From an uncultured Prevotellaceae bacterium (GTDB lineage Bacteria > Bacteroidota > Bacteroidia > Bacteroidales > Bacteroidaceae), in NCBI GenBank assembly GCA_947176655.1, contig CAMWRK010000076.1, positions 1 through 9,284 of the forward strand: a DNA stretch of 9,284 nucleotides, written 5' to 3'. Position 1 is the first letter of the stretch, and each line of letters begins with the position of its first letter. A model generated the notes under the pieces. That model did no database searches, was not told where the DNA came from, and saw only the letters and a program-made list of their open reading frames with translations. Positions 1-6,910 of this stretch are shown piece by piece. The position numbers and the translations under genes are program-made.

Positions 1-301
1 GCGCAAATCCAAGGGACAACTGTTTCCGCTCGGATGGTGGCACATGTTGAAGGCTCTGATGCTGAAACACGAAGATACAGCCAATCTGATGCTTATTGCC
101 GTCAGACCGGACATGCAGGGACTGGGCGTGAATGCATTGATATTCGATGACCTGATTCCCATTTACAATGCCAAGGGGTATAGGTATGCCGAAACCGGGC
201 CTCAGTTGGAAGATAACATCAAGGAACTGTCACAGTGGAAGCCGATGAACCCGGAAACGTTGAAGCGCAGACGATGTTATGCAATGAAGATTCCTGAATA
301 G
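1..301 (+). CDS. GNAT-like N-acetyltransferase, C-terminal part (5' end outside window)
   Basis: The reading frame is open from base 2 and ends at TAG 299-301, so only about the last 99 residues are visible. An ATG at 44 lies inside the frame, and the conserved-looking residues before it (ending PLGWWH) argue that it is not the true start. The segment IAVRPDMQGLGVNALIFDDL resembles GNAT motif A, in which a Q/R-x-x-G-x-G/A loop binds the acetyl-CoA pyrophosphate. It is followed by a GYRYAETGPQLEDN stretch typical of the end of the acetyltransferase fold. The tail is basic (KRRRCYAMK). Full-length relatives in Bacteroidetes are, from memory, roughly 370-390 residues and mostly uncharacterised. 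The acceptor is unknown. The gene is 65 nt upstream of the ketosynthase on the same strand, so it may be co-transcribed with the polyene set or be an unrelated neighbour. Confidence 0.72.
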   Translation, partial: RKSKGQLFPLGWWHMLKALMLKHEDTANLMLIAVRPDMQGLGVNALIFDDLIPIYNAKGYRYAETGPQLEDNIKELSQWKPMNPETLKRRRCYAMKIPE

Positions 302-344
302 AAGTATGTGAAGCAGAATACAGACCGACTGACAAAATAAGATT

Positions 345-350
345 AAGGAA
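345..350 (+). promoter_or_regulatory. Shine-Dalgarno-like AAGGAA before the ketosynthase
   Basis: AAGGAA lies 7 nt before an in-frame TTG (358) and 16 nt before the ATG (367). If this motif is used, it favours the TTG start and three extra N-terminal residues. Bacteroidetes generally depend little on Shine-Dalgarno pairing, and the ATG start gives the family-typical N terminus, so the motif may be incidental. Confidence 0.2.
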
Positions 351-366
351 CAGTAACTTGACAATT

Positions 367-1587
367 ATGGAACATAGAGTAGTAATTACAGGTATGGGCA
401 TCTGGTCCTGTCTCGGACAGACGTTGGATGAGGTGTGCAAGAATCTGTATGACGGCAAGAGCGGCATCATCTTCTCCCAGGAGAGAAAGGACATGGGATT
501 CCGCAGCGGTTTGTGCGCAGATGTGCCAAAGCCGGATCTCAAGAAACTTGTTAGTCGAAGCATGCGTCAGTTCATGCCGGAGGAAGCACAATATGCTTAC
601 ATGGCAACAAAGAGCGCGCTGGAGCATGCACATCTGAATCAGGATTATATTGATACTCACGAAATTGGAATTATCTACGGTAATGACAGTGTTGCCGAAG
701 CTACGATGGTGGCTCTTGACCGTTTTCGGGAGTTCAAAGATACGAGTGCATGCGGTAGCGGTGCCATTTTCCAGAGCATGAACAGTACTGTCACTATGAA
801 CCTGGCATGTCTGTTCCGTCTGCGCGGCATCAATCTCACCAGTAGTGCGGCATGTGCCAGTTCTTCATTGGCCATAGGCAATGCCTATTTGTTAATAAAG
901 AATGGTTTGTCCGAATGTATCATCACAGGTGGAGCGCAGGAGGCCAATATGTATTGTGTGGCCAGTTTTGACGGAATCCAGGCTTTTTCCACGCGTGAGG
1001 ACGATCCGGCCAAGGCTTGTCGTCCGTTTGACAAGAATCGTGACGGTCTGGTGCCAGGTGGAGGTGCGGCAACGGTCATTCTGGAGAGCTATGAGCATGC
1101 CATAAAGCGAGGTGCCCCAATTCTGGCAGAAATTGTAGGCTGGGGATTCAGTGGCAACGGCGATCATATCTCCACACCCAATGTCGACGGTCCGGCACGT
1201 TCTTTGGAACTGGCCTTGCACAATGGCGGTGTCAGTCCTGAGCGAATAGGATACCTCAATGCTCATGCAACCAGTACGCATGCCGGTGACGGGCGTGAGG
1301 CAATGGCCATCAAGCAGATATTCGGTGACTATGCCGTTCCTGTTACGTCCACCAAGTCTCAGACCGGACATGAGATGTGGGCTGCCGGCGCTGCTGAGTG
1401 TATATACAGTATGCTGATGATGAAGAACGGTTTTATCGCTGGCAATATCAATTTCGAGGAGCCGGACGAAGAGACCGCTTGTATAAATGTCATTCCGGAA
1501 ACAGTAGAGAGGCATTTTGACATGTTCATGAGCAATAGTTTCGGTTTCGGAGGAACCAATAGCACCATTATCGTGAAGAATCTTTAA
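367..1587 (+). CDS. beta-ketoacyl-ACP synthase, FabB-like, of an aryl-polyene-type cluster
   Basis: This enzyme condenses malonyl-ACP with an acyl or polyenoyl chain by decarboxylative Claisen condensation, extending it by two carbons. From the ATG at 367 it has 406 residues, the usual length for FabB-type enzymes. It begins with the family pattern VVITGMG. The catalytic set is complete: Cys163 (SSAACASSS), His300 (NAHATSTHAGD), Lys330 and His335 (STKSQTGHE), plus the GFGGTN loop at 393-398. An intact Cys means a working condensing enzyme, not a chain-length factor. The C-terminal third resembles E. coli FabB closely. Deviations from common motifs are NAHAT for NAHGT and GHEMWAAG for GHSLGAAG, close to the active site, which may reflect a different acyl pocket. 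A TTG at 358 could add three residues. The downstream ACP starts 31 nt after the stop. The assignment to polyene rather than ordinary fatty-acid synthesis rests on the neighbours. Confidence 0.93.
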   Translation: MEHRVVITGMGIWSCLGQTLDEVCKNLYDGKSGIIFSQERKDMGFRSGLCADVPKPDLKKLVSRSMRQFMPEEAQYAYMATKSALEHAHLNQDYIDTHEIGIIYGNDSVAEATMVALDRFREFKDTSACGSGAIFQSMNSTVTMNLACLFRLRGINLTSSAACASSSLAIGNAYLLIKNGLSECIITGGAQEANMYCVASFDGIQAFSTREDDPAKACRPFDKNRDGLVPGGGAATVILESYEHAIKRGAPILAEIVGWGFSGNGDHISTPNVDGPARSLELALHNGGVSPERIGYLNAHATSTHAGDGREAMAIKQIFGDYAVPVTSTKSQTGHEMWAAGAAECIYSMLMMKNGFIAGNINFEEPDEETACINVIPETVERHFDMFMSNSFGFGGTNSTIIVKNL

Positions 1588-1618
1588 TTATTAACCCTAT
1601 AACCAATTCTGATTGATT

Positions 1619-1858
1619 ATGACAAGAGAAGAAATCATTGAGAAAGTATCAAATACACTTTCCGAGGAATTCGAGGTGGAGCAGGAGCTTATTACTCCGG
1701 AAGCAGTGATTTATGACACCTTGCAGTTGGACAGTCTGAGCCTGGTGGATCTGGTGGCTGTTGTTCAGTACACATTCAAGGTCAAGATACCTGTTGCAGA
1801 TCTGCCAAGCGTCAAGACATTCAATGACCTGTATGACTACATCGAGAGCCATCAGTAG
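1619..1858 (+). CDS. acyl carrier protein
   Basis: A 79-residue acidic, helical protein of ACP length. The LDSLSLVDL segment places Ser39 in the DSL motif that receives the 4'-phosphopantetheine arm. The helix after it (SLVDLVAVVQYTF) is the partner-recognition helix II. ACP tethers the growing chain while synthase, reductase and dehydratases act on it in the cytoplasm. An in-frame TTG at 1613 is possible, but the ATG at 1619 gives the normal ACP N terminus. The start of the next gene lies inside this one (26-nt overlap), indicating co-transcription and probable translational coupling. No phosphopantetheinyl transferase is seen in the window, so a transferase encoded elsewhere must activate it. 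Its position directly after the ketosynthase suggests it is dedicated to this pathway rather than to housekeeping fatty acid synthesis. Confidence 0.93.
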   Translation: MTREEIIEKVSNTLSEEFEVEQELITPEAVIYDTLQLDSLSLVDLVAVVQYTFKVKIPVADLPSVKTFNDLYDYIESHQ

Positions 1859-2267
1859 TATAGAGAAGCTTATACCGCAGCGCTCGCCCATCATGATGGT
1901 GGACGAGTTGCTGCGTGTAGACGGTTATGAGTGTACGTGTCGCCTGACCGTAAGGGATGACATTTTTTTCATTGAGGAAGACGGACGTATGGCTGAGCCG
2001 GGAGTTATAGAGCATATTGCTCAGAGCGCATCGGCGTTTGCCGGATACATGGCAATTGCCGAGGGGGCTGTTGAGCCTCCTGTCGGCTATATAGGCGAGG
2101 TCAGGAATTTTCGGCTCTTTAACCGGCCACGCATTGGCGATGTCCTTACTACGGTCATTAGCATGGGGCCGACTGTCGCCGGTGTGACTATCATTAACGG
2201 AGTTGTAAGTGTCGGAGACGAGAAAATCGCGGAGACTCAGATGAAGATATTTGTTCCCGAAGACTGA
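1833..2267 (+). CDS. ApeP-like hotdog-fold 3-hydroxyacyl-ACP dehydratase
   Basis: A 144-residue protein from the ATG at 1833. The frame is open further upstream (ATG at 1761 and 1824), but those starts lie deep in the ACP gene and add non-family residues. The family signature begins at LIPQRSPIMMVDELL (13-27), typical of the single-hotdog FabZ/ApeP group. The central helix carries Glu60 in IEHIAQSASAFAGY, the position of the acidic catalytic residue. The HFPxxP histidine of FabZ is not present: aromatic residues (Phe45/Phe46) stand about 14 positions before Glu60. GYIGEVRNFRL (86-95) matches the ApeP-type strand. ApeP-like proteins work with ApeI in aryl polyene clusters, and an ApeI-like gene follows here, so a heteromeric dehydratase is likely. 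Either ApeP uses another residue, such as His61, or it mainly supports its partner. The specific substrate is inferred. Confidence 0.85.
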   Translation: MTTSRAISSIEKLIPQRSPIMMVDELLRVDGYECTCRLTVRDDIFFIEEDGRMAEPGVIEHIAQSASAFAGYMAIAEGAVEPPVGYIGEVRNFRLFNRPRIGDVLTTVISMGPTVAGVTIINGVVSVGDEKIAETQMKIFVPED

Positions 2268-2294
2268 GACCTCATACATAAAATGATATATGTT

Positions 2295-2326
2295 ATTGCA
2301 TTGTCGGTGGCGGATTGATATAATTG
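2295..2326 (+). promoter_or_regulatory. possible Bacteroidetes-type internal promoter
   Basis: In the 90-nt spacer between the two dehydratase genes, ATTG (2295-2298) and TATAATTG (2319-2326) are separated by 20 nt. They match the Bacteroidetes -33 TTTG / -7 TAnnTTTG pattern at 3 of 4 and 5 of 6 defined bases. This is the longest gap in the gene run, and the element would place a start of transcription about 25 nt before the ATG at 2358. The motif is short and degenerate, so chance occurrence is quite possible. Confidence 0.25.
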
Positions 2327-2357
2327 CTGCAGGCGGTGCTGATATTGTAATAGAGCA

Positions 2358-2729
2358 ATGCTGTTGGAAAATAGATATTTCAGTGTATTGTCGGAAAAGC
2401 GCGGAGAAGGATTGAGTGCCGTATACCGGTTGGCCATATTGCCTGAATGCAACGTTTATGAGGGACATTTTCCAGGTAATCCGGTTTGTCCAGGTGTATG
2501 CAATATCGAGACCATTAAGGAATGTGCCATTCTTTTATGCGGAGAGCAGTTGCGCTATTCTTCTATAAAACAGTGCCGTATGACAGCATTGGCGACCCCT
2601 TCCGCCTGCCCTGAGATAGAGTTGCAGGTGAGTATGACACCTTGTGGCAAAGGGTATACGGTGCAGGCCACAATAGCAGATGAAAACCGGACTTATATGG
2701 TATTGAAAGGTCAATTTGACAAGTCATGA
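2358..2729 (+). CDS. ApeI-like 3-hydroxyacyl-ACP dehydratase (FabZ/FabA-type hotdog)
   Basis: A 123-residue single-hotdog protein. It carries the full dehydratase motif HFPGNPVCPGV (37-47), with His37 and, 14 residues later, Glu51, the spacing of the FabZ catalytic His/Glu pair. It should remove water from 3-hydroxyacyl-ACP to give the trans-2-enoyl-ACP. The ATG at 2358 is the only sensible start because a stop at 2340-2342 closes the frame, and MLLENRYFSV fits the short N terminus of the ApeI-like family. It is clearly different from the ApeP-like gene before it, which lacks the histidine, so this is probably the catalytic half of a two-protein dehydratase. The flavoenzyme gene starts 15 nt downstream. 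No enoyl reductase is present in the window, so the double bond would be kept and conjugation would grow with each cycle. Confidence 0.87.
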   Translation: MLLENRYFSVLSEKRGEGLSAVYRLAILPECNVYEGHFPGNPVCPGVCNIETIKECAILLCGEQLRYSSIKQCRMTALATPSACPEIELQVSMTPCGKGYTVQATIADENRTYMVLKGQFDKS

Positions 2730-2744
2730 TATTCGTGGATTCTG

Positions 2745-4166
2745 ATGGCAAAATCCGATATTGTTATAATAGGTAGCGGACTTGGCGGTCTGGAGGTCGC
2801 TTTGACTATGGCAAAAGCTGGCCGGCATGTCATTGTACTGGAACGGCAACATCAGCCAGGGGGCTGTATGCAGAGCTATCGCAGAGGCAGGCTAAGTCTT
2901 GATACCGGGCTGCATTATGTCGGAGGTCTGGAGGACGACGGTCAGTTGCAAGATGCTTTTTTAAGTTTGGGGCTCATGGAACTGCCATGGATGCGGATGG
3001 ACGGCTCTTGTTTTGAGGAGATACACATAGGCGGACGTGTATTCAGATGGCCGCAGGGAATAAGGGAGTTTATCAATGCGATGAAAGAATACTTCCCACA
3101 TGAACATAAGGGGCTGGACATGTACGGGGATCTTCTTGCAAGCACAGACGAGCTTTGGATGCAGAGAACCAATGCTTGGGATTATCTTACTTCCATCATA
3201 TCCGATTCGTTGCTTATACAGGTGCTGTCTGCTCCTGCCATGTGTAAGATGGAACTGACCAAGGAGACTCTGCCATTGTTTACGTTTGTCCACGGCACAA
3301 CACCGTTTATACAGAGCAGTTGGAGGCTGGCAGGCGATGGCAATATGCTTGTCAATCGTCTGGTGGAGCAGATACGTGATTTGGGAGGTGAGGTGCTGAC
3401 AGACAAGGAAGTCGTATTGTTACAGGAAGGGAATTCCGGAATAACAAGTGCTGTGTGTGCCGACGGCTCCATATACGAGGCAGGACTTTTCGTCAGCGAC
3501 GCCCATCCGTCGGTGACTTGTTCACTGGTAGGAGAAAGTGCATTGATGAAGAGGATTTTCCGTCGCCGTATGTCGACCCAGCCTAATACTTCAGGTATCT
3601 TTACCCTGCACCTTCAATTGCGAAGCGGTTCTCTCACATATTTTAATCACAACAAAGTGGTTCTTGCAGGTGACAATTGTTGGAATGCTGCTGTAGCAGG
3701 AGACCTGGCAGTAAACGGAATCATGATAAGTGCCCGTGTGCCGTCAAAGGGTGAGCATGTGGTAAATGTCGACATACTCACACCAATGCATTGGGAGGTT
3801 GTTGCCGATTATGCCGGCAGTAAATTGTTTCATCGTCCCAAAGCATATCGGGAAACGAAATCGGAGGTTGCACGTAGGTGTCTTGCACTTGCCGAGACAG
3901 CTATTCCAGGAATAGGAGATATGGTTGTAAAAAGTTGGACCAGCACTCCGCTGACTTACTGCGACTATAATCATACGCCAGAAGGCAGTGCATTCGGTTT
4001 TCGCAAGGACTATGCCAGTCCCATGATGACAATAGTCTCACCCAGAACGCAGATTCCTAACCTGATGATGACAGGACAGAGCCTGATGCTGCACGGACTG
4101 CACGGAGTGACTATGACAGCAGCATATACATGCCAGGAAATAAACAAGTATATTATCTCAGAATAG
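2745..4166 (+). CDS. CrtI/retinol-saturase-like FAD (NAD(P)) oxidoreductase
   Basis: A 473-residue flavoprotein of the phytoene desaturase / carotenoid isomerase / all-trans-retinol 13,14-reductase superfamily, at normal family length. Visible features are the N-terminal Rossmann FAD motif GSGLGG (10-15), acidic Glu33 at the end of the second strand followed by QPGG (37-40), and SLDTGLHYVGG (51-61), a conserved stretch lining the FAD in this family. Near the end, MMTGQSLMLHGLHGVTMTAA forms the C-terminal FAD-binding segment. There is no signal peptide. These enzymes desaturate, saturate or isomerise double bonds of long polyenes. Between polyene-forming dehydratases and a ketoreductase, it most likely acts on the conjugated chain or its head group. 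No phytoene synthase (CrtB) or other carotenoid gene is present, so a carotenoid substrate is unlikely. The direction of the redox reaction cannot be read from sequence. Confidence 0.85.
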   Translation: MAKSDIVIIGSGLGGLEVALTMAKAGRHVIVLERQHQPGGCMQSYRRGRLSLDTGLHYVGGLEDDGQLQDAFLSLGLMELPWMRMDGSCFEEIHIGGRVFRWPQGIREFINAMKEYFPHEHKGLDMYGDLLASTDELWMQRTNAWDYLTSIISDSLLIQVLSAPAMCKMELTKETLPLFTFVHGTTPFIQSSWRLAGDGNMLVNRLVEQIRDLGGEVLTDKEVVLLQEGNSGITSAVCADGSIYEAGLFVSDAHPSVTCSLVGESALMKRIFRRRMSTQPNTSGIFTLHLQLRSGSLTYFNHNKVVLAGDNCWNAAVAGDLAVNGIMISARVPSKGEHVVNVDILTPMHWEVVADYAGSKLFHRPKAYRETKSEVARRCLALAETAIPGIGDMVVKSWTSTPLTYCDYNHTPEGSAFGFRKDYASPMMTIVSPRTQIPNLMMTGQSLMLHGLHGVTMTAAYTCQEINKYIISE

Positions 4167-4178
4167 TACAATAGGATT

Positions 4179-6875
4179 ATGTTAAAGCGCAACATCATAT
4201 TCATTATATTAATGTTCATGCTCATACCGGCTTATGCTCAGTATCTAACCGGCAAGGTTATTGCCGAGGATGACGGTATGCCTCTCGTAGGAGTAACGGT
4301 ATGGTATAAGGAAAATCCGGCGGCTAAGGTAAGGGTGGGCGAAAACGGCCAGTACAGAATACGTTTCCGCAAGGGTACGCTTGTGTTTCATTGTTTCGGT
4401 TTTGAGGATTATAAGGTAGAGGTTACACGTAACCGTCCTGTCAATGTCAGTATGAAGCCCTCTTCGTCCATGATGTCTGAGGTAAAGATAAAGGCAGAGA
4501 AGAGGAAATATACGCGCAAGAACAATCCTGCCGTGGAACTGATGCAGAAGGTAATCACGGCCAAGAAATCAAGGGATATGCGTTCAAATGACTATGTCAC
4601 GTACCGTAAATATGCAAGAACCATGCTTGCATTGAACGATTTCACGGTGGAGACATTGCAGGAAAACGAAAGTCTTAAGAAAAAGTCGTTCCTGACGAAT
4701 TATGCGGAGTTGTGTCCGGAGACGGGAAAGACCATCGTTCCAATTTCCATAGAGGAGAAGAATACGACGGAACTTTATCGCAAATCGGACGATAAGAGCA
4801 AGAGTGTAGTACACGGACATCATGCCGAAAGTTTGCTAGATGTGCTTGCTGCCGGCGAATTATTGGAGACAAAGTTTAAGGGCAATCTCAGGGACGTGGA
4901 CATATATAAGGACGAGATGATACTGTTGGAACATAATTTTATCAGTCCTATAGGTGGGAATCCGGCCATACGCTTCTATCACTATTCCATAGAGGACAGT
5001 ATTGTTCTGGACGGCGAAAAGTGTATCAAGGTGGCGTTCACGCCAGCCAATCCGCAGGACTTCGGTTTCAGCGGGCACCTGTACATACTTGCCGACAGCA
5101 CATACCGTGTGCGACGTGCCAAATTCGGCGTACCTGTTGCCAGCGGCATCAACTTTATCGAGACTATGGATGTAGATCAGGAATATGTCTCCTTGCCATC
5201 CGGAGAACAGATTTGCAGTAAGAACAGAATGATGATGCAGTTGAAACTGACTTCGTATTTAAGCAGGATATTTGTTGATTACAATGTCAGTTACAGCGAC
5301 TGGTCGGTTGAGCCGATTCCGGATGCCGAGATAGATTTTATGGGTGAGGAACGATATGATAAGGATGCCAAGTCGCGCAAGAATGACTATTGGGTACAGA
5401 ATCGTCCAGACACACTGTCCTATGCTCAAGCTAACGTTGCGGAGATGAAACGCCGTTTTGTGGATCAGCCTGCTATCAAGGCAATGATCTACGGCATGCG
5501 CATCATTCTGGATAATTATTTGGAAACTAGTACGAATCCAAACAAGCCAAGTAAGGTTGTCATCGGCCCGTTTTTTTCCATGGTAGGACATAACTGGGCG
5601 GAGGGTTTTCATGTGCGCCTTGGTGCTCAGACTACCGGTGCTTTCAATAAGCACTGGTTTATGTCCGGGTGGGTGAAGTATGGTTTCAAGGATCGTCGTC
5701 TGAAGGGATTCCTGGAACTGGCATATTCGTTCAATGAAAAGGAAAAGGAACTGATTGCTTATCCTATACGTACGTTGTCGCTGTCGTATGCCAACGATAT
5801 ACAGAGCCCCGCCGACAAGTATCTTCAGTTTGACAAGGATAACGCTTTCATGTCCATAACATGGAATTCCACGCATTTGCAGTCATACTATGAGCGTTTC
5901 AAACTGAAGTATGACTGGGAATTTAATAATGGTTTGCGGCTGAATGCTGCTTTCGTGCGGGAAAGCAATCGGGGAACAGGCGACTTGTATTTCAATACAG
6001 TCCGGGAGTGGGATGATGCAAAGAGGATTCAGAACGATGTACGGAAGAACATGAATACCTATGTTCCTCTGGACGAAATGCTCCTTTCCAATAAGATATG
6101 CTATACGGAGGTTCAGCTTGGCGCCGAGTATCAACCAGGTGTGAAATACCTGAATACCAAGACCAAACGTTTCCTGGCAAATCGTGAAGCCCCGATTTAT
6201 GGCATACAGCATACATTCGGAATAAAAGGTTTCCTCGGAGGAGATTACAATTACAACTATACGGAGTTTACTCTCAAGAAACGTTTCTGGCTCAAGTCAT
6301 GGGGCAGCATAGATGCCTTTCATTGCGCGTCCTTCCAGTGGAATACCGTACCTTATCAGTTGCTGTGCGTGCCAAGGGCCAACCTTAGCTACATACGTTG
6401 CGACAACACTTTCTCTCTGGTGCGCAATCTGGAGTTTCTGAACGACCGCACATTCATGATGATGTATCGCTGGGATTTGAACGGCAAACTGTTAAACCGC
6501 ATACCGCTTATAAAGAAATTGAAATGGCGTGAGACGCTGGGCTTCAATATGATGTGGGGATATCTGACGGACAAGAACAACCCTAACCGCTTCAACGATG
6601 CCGTGCGTTATCCCGATATTGAATCCAAGATGGCAGACCCGGGATATGATTTCCTATACAACATGCCAGGCGAATGGATCGCCAATGCGGACGGGACAAA
6701 GAGTTATGTGACACTGATGCAGCCGATGAACAGTTGGAAACCATATTTGGAGATTAACGTTGGCATACATAATGTACTCAAATTCTTTAGTATAGACTAT
6801 TATCATCGTCTTACATACAACCGTGCTGACACCCAGACATGGGGCTTGCGCTTTGAATTCGAGGCATCTTTCTAA
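4179..6875 (+). CDS. DUF5686 / carboxypeptidase-regulatory-like outer-membrane beta-barrel protein
   Basis: An 898-residue exported protein. Residues 1-20 are a Sec signal peptide: basic MLKR, a hydrophobic core, and probable cleavage after PAYA before Gln21. Residues about 22-95 form a CarboxypepD_reg-like immunoglobulin-type domain (LTGKVIAEDDGMPLVGVTVW...GENGQYRI). KYTRKNNPAVELMQKVI (110-126) is the hallmark opening of the DUF5686 region. From about residue 456 the sequence alternates aromatic and polar strands (IGPFFSMVGHNWAEGFHVRL onward) and ends WGLRFEFEASF, with a terminal Phe as in BAM-inserted outer-membrane barrels. The function of DUF5686 proteins is unknown. Its place inside the polyene operon, 12 nt after the flavoenzyme and 35 nt before the ketoreductase, suggests a role in moving or anchoring the lipid-like product at the outer membrane. 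That role is inference. No TonB plug domain was recognised. Confidence 0.88.
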   Translation: MLKRNIIFIILMFMLIPAYAQYLTGKVIAEDDGMPLVGVTVWYKENPAAKVRVGENGQYRIRFRKGTLVFHCFGFEDYKVEVTRNRPVNVSMKPSSSMMSEVKIKAEKRKYTRKNNPAVELMQKVITAKKSRDMRSNDYVTYRKYARTMLALNDFTVETLQENESLKKKSFLTNYAELCPETGKTIVPISIEEKNTTELYRKSDDKSKSVVHGHHAESLLDVLAAGELLETKFKGNLRDVDIYKDEMILLEHNFISPIGGNPAIRFYHYSIEDSIVLDGEKCIKVAFTPANPQDFGFSGHLYILADSTYRVRRAKFGVPVASGINFIETMDVDQEYVSLPSGEQICSKNRMMMQLKLTSYLSRIFVDYNVSYSDWSVEPIPDAEIDFMGEERYDKDAKSRKNDYWVQNRPDTLSYAQANVAEMKRRFVDQPAIKAMIYGMRIILDNYLETSTNPNKPSKVVIGPFFSMVGHNWAEGFHVRLGAQTTGAFNKHWFMSGWVKYGFKDRRLKGFLELAYSFNEKEKELIAYPIRTLSLSYANDIQSPADKYLQFDKDNAFMSITWNSTHLQSYYERFKLKYDWEFNNGLRLNAAFVRESNRGTGDLYFNTVREWDDAKRIQNDVRKNMNTYVPLDEMLLSNKICYTEVQLGAEYQPGVKYLNTKTKRFLANREAPIYGIQHTFGIKGFLGGDYNYNYTEFTLKKRFWLKSWGSIDAFHCASFQWNTVPYQLLCVPRANLSYIRCDNTFSLVRNLEFLNDRTFMMMYRWDLNGKLLNRIPLIKKLKWRETLGFNMMWGYLTDKNNPNRFNDAVRYPDIESKMADPGYDFLYNMPGEWIANADGTKSYVTLMQPMNSWKPYLEINVGIHNVLKFFSIDYYHRLTYNRADTQTWGLRFEFEASF

Positions 6876-6910
6876 AACGAAGAAGCAATATAACTACTTA
6901 AGTATATAAT

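Noticed and set aside
358..386. TTGACA at 358-363 as a sigma70-type -35 element
   Set aside because: There is no TATAAT-like box at 17 nt spacing, it overlaps the ketosynthase start, and Bacteroidetes promoters use a different consensus.
892..1515. A 207-residue open frame on the - strand across the ketosynthase gene
   Set aside because: It is antisense to a protein with complete catalytic motifs, has no recognisable domain, and its composition looks like a frame shadow.
2323..2359. ATTGCT (2323-2328) and AGCAAT (2354-2359) as a hairpin hiding the start codon of the ApeI-like gene
   Set aside because: Only 6 bp with a 25-nt loop and no extension on either side; this is expected by chance.
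1821..2468. A 215-residue - strand frame across the two dehydratase genes
   Set aside because: It covers parts of two well-supported + strand genes and shows no family features; the translation is low-complexity in function terms and reads as a shadow.
2745..4166. Carotenoid phytoene desaturase as part of a carotenoid pathway
   Set aside because: No crtB, crtE, crtY or other isoprenoid gene is present, and the flanking genes are ACP-dependent; the family is kept but the carotenoid role is not.
5259..5876. A 205-residue - strand frame inside the DUF5686 gene
   Set aside because: The + strand frame here is continuous with clear DUF5686 and barrel features; the antisense frame has no domain.
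4179..6875. SusC/TonB-dependent receptor, suggested by the CarboxypepD_reg-like N-terminal domain
   Set aside because: No plug domain follows the N-terminal domain, and the KYTRKNNPAVELM segment is characteristic of DUF5686.
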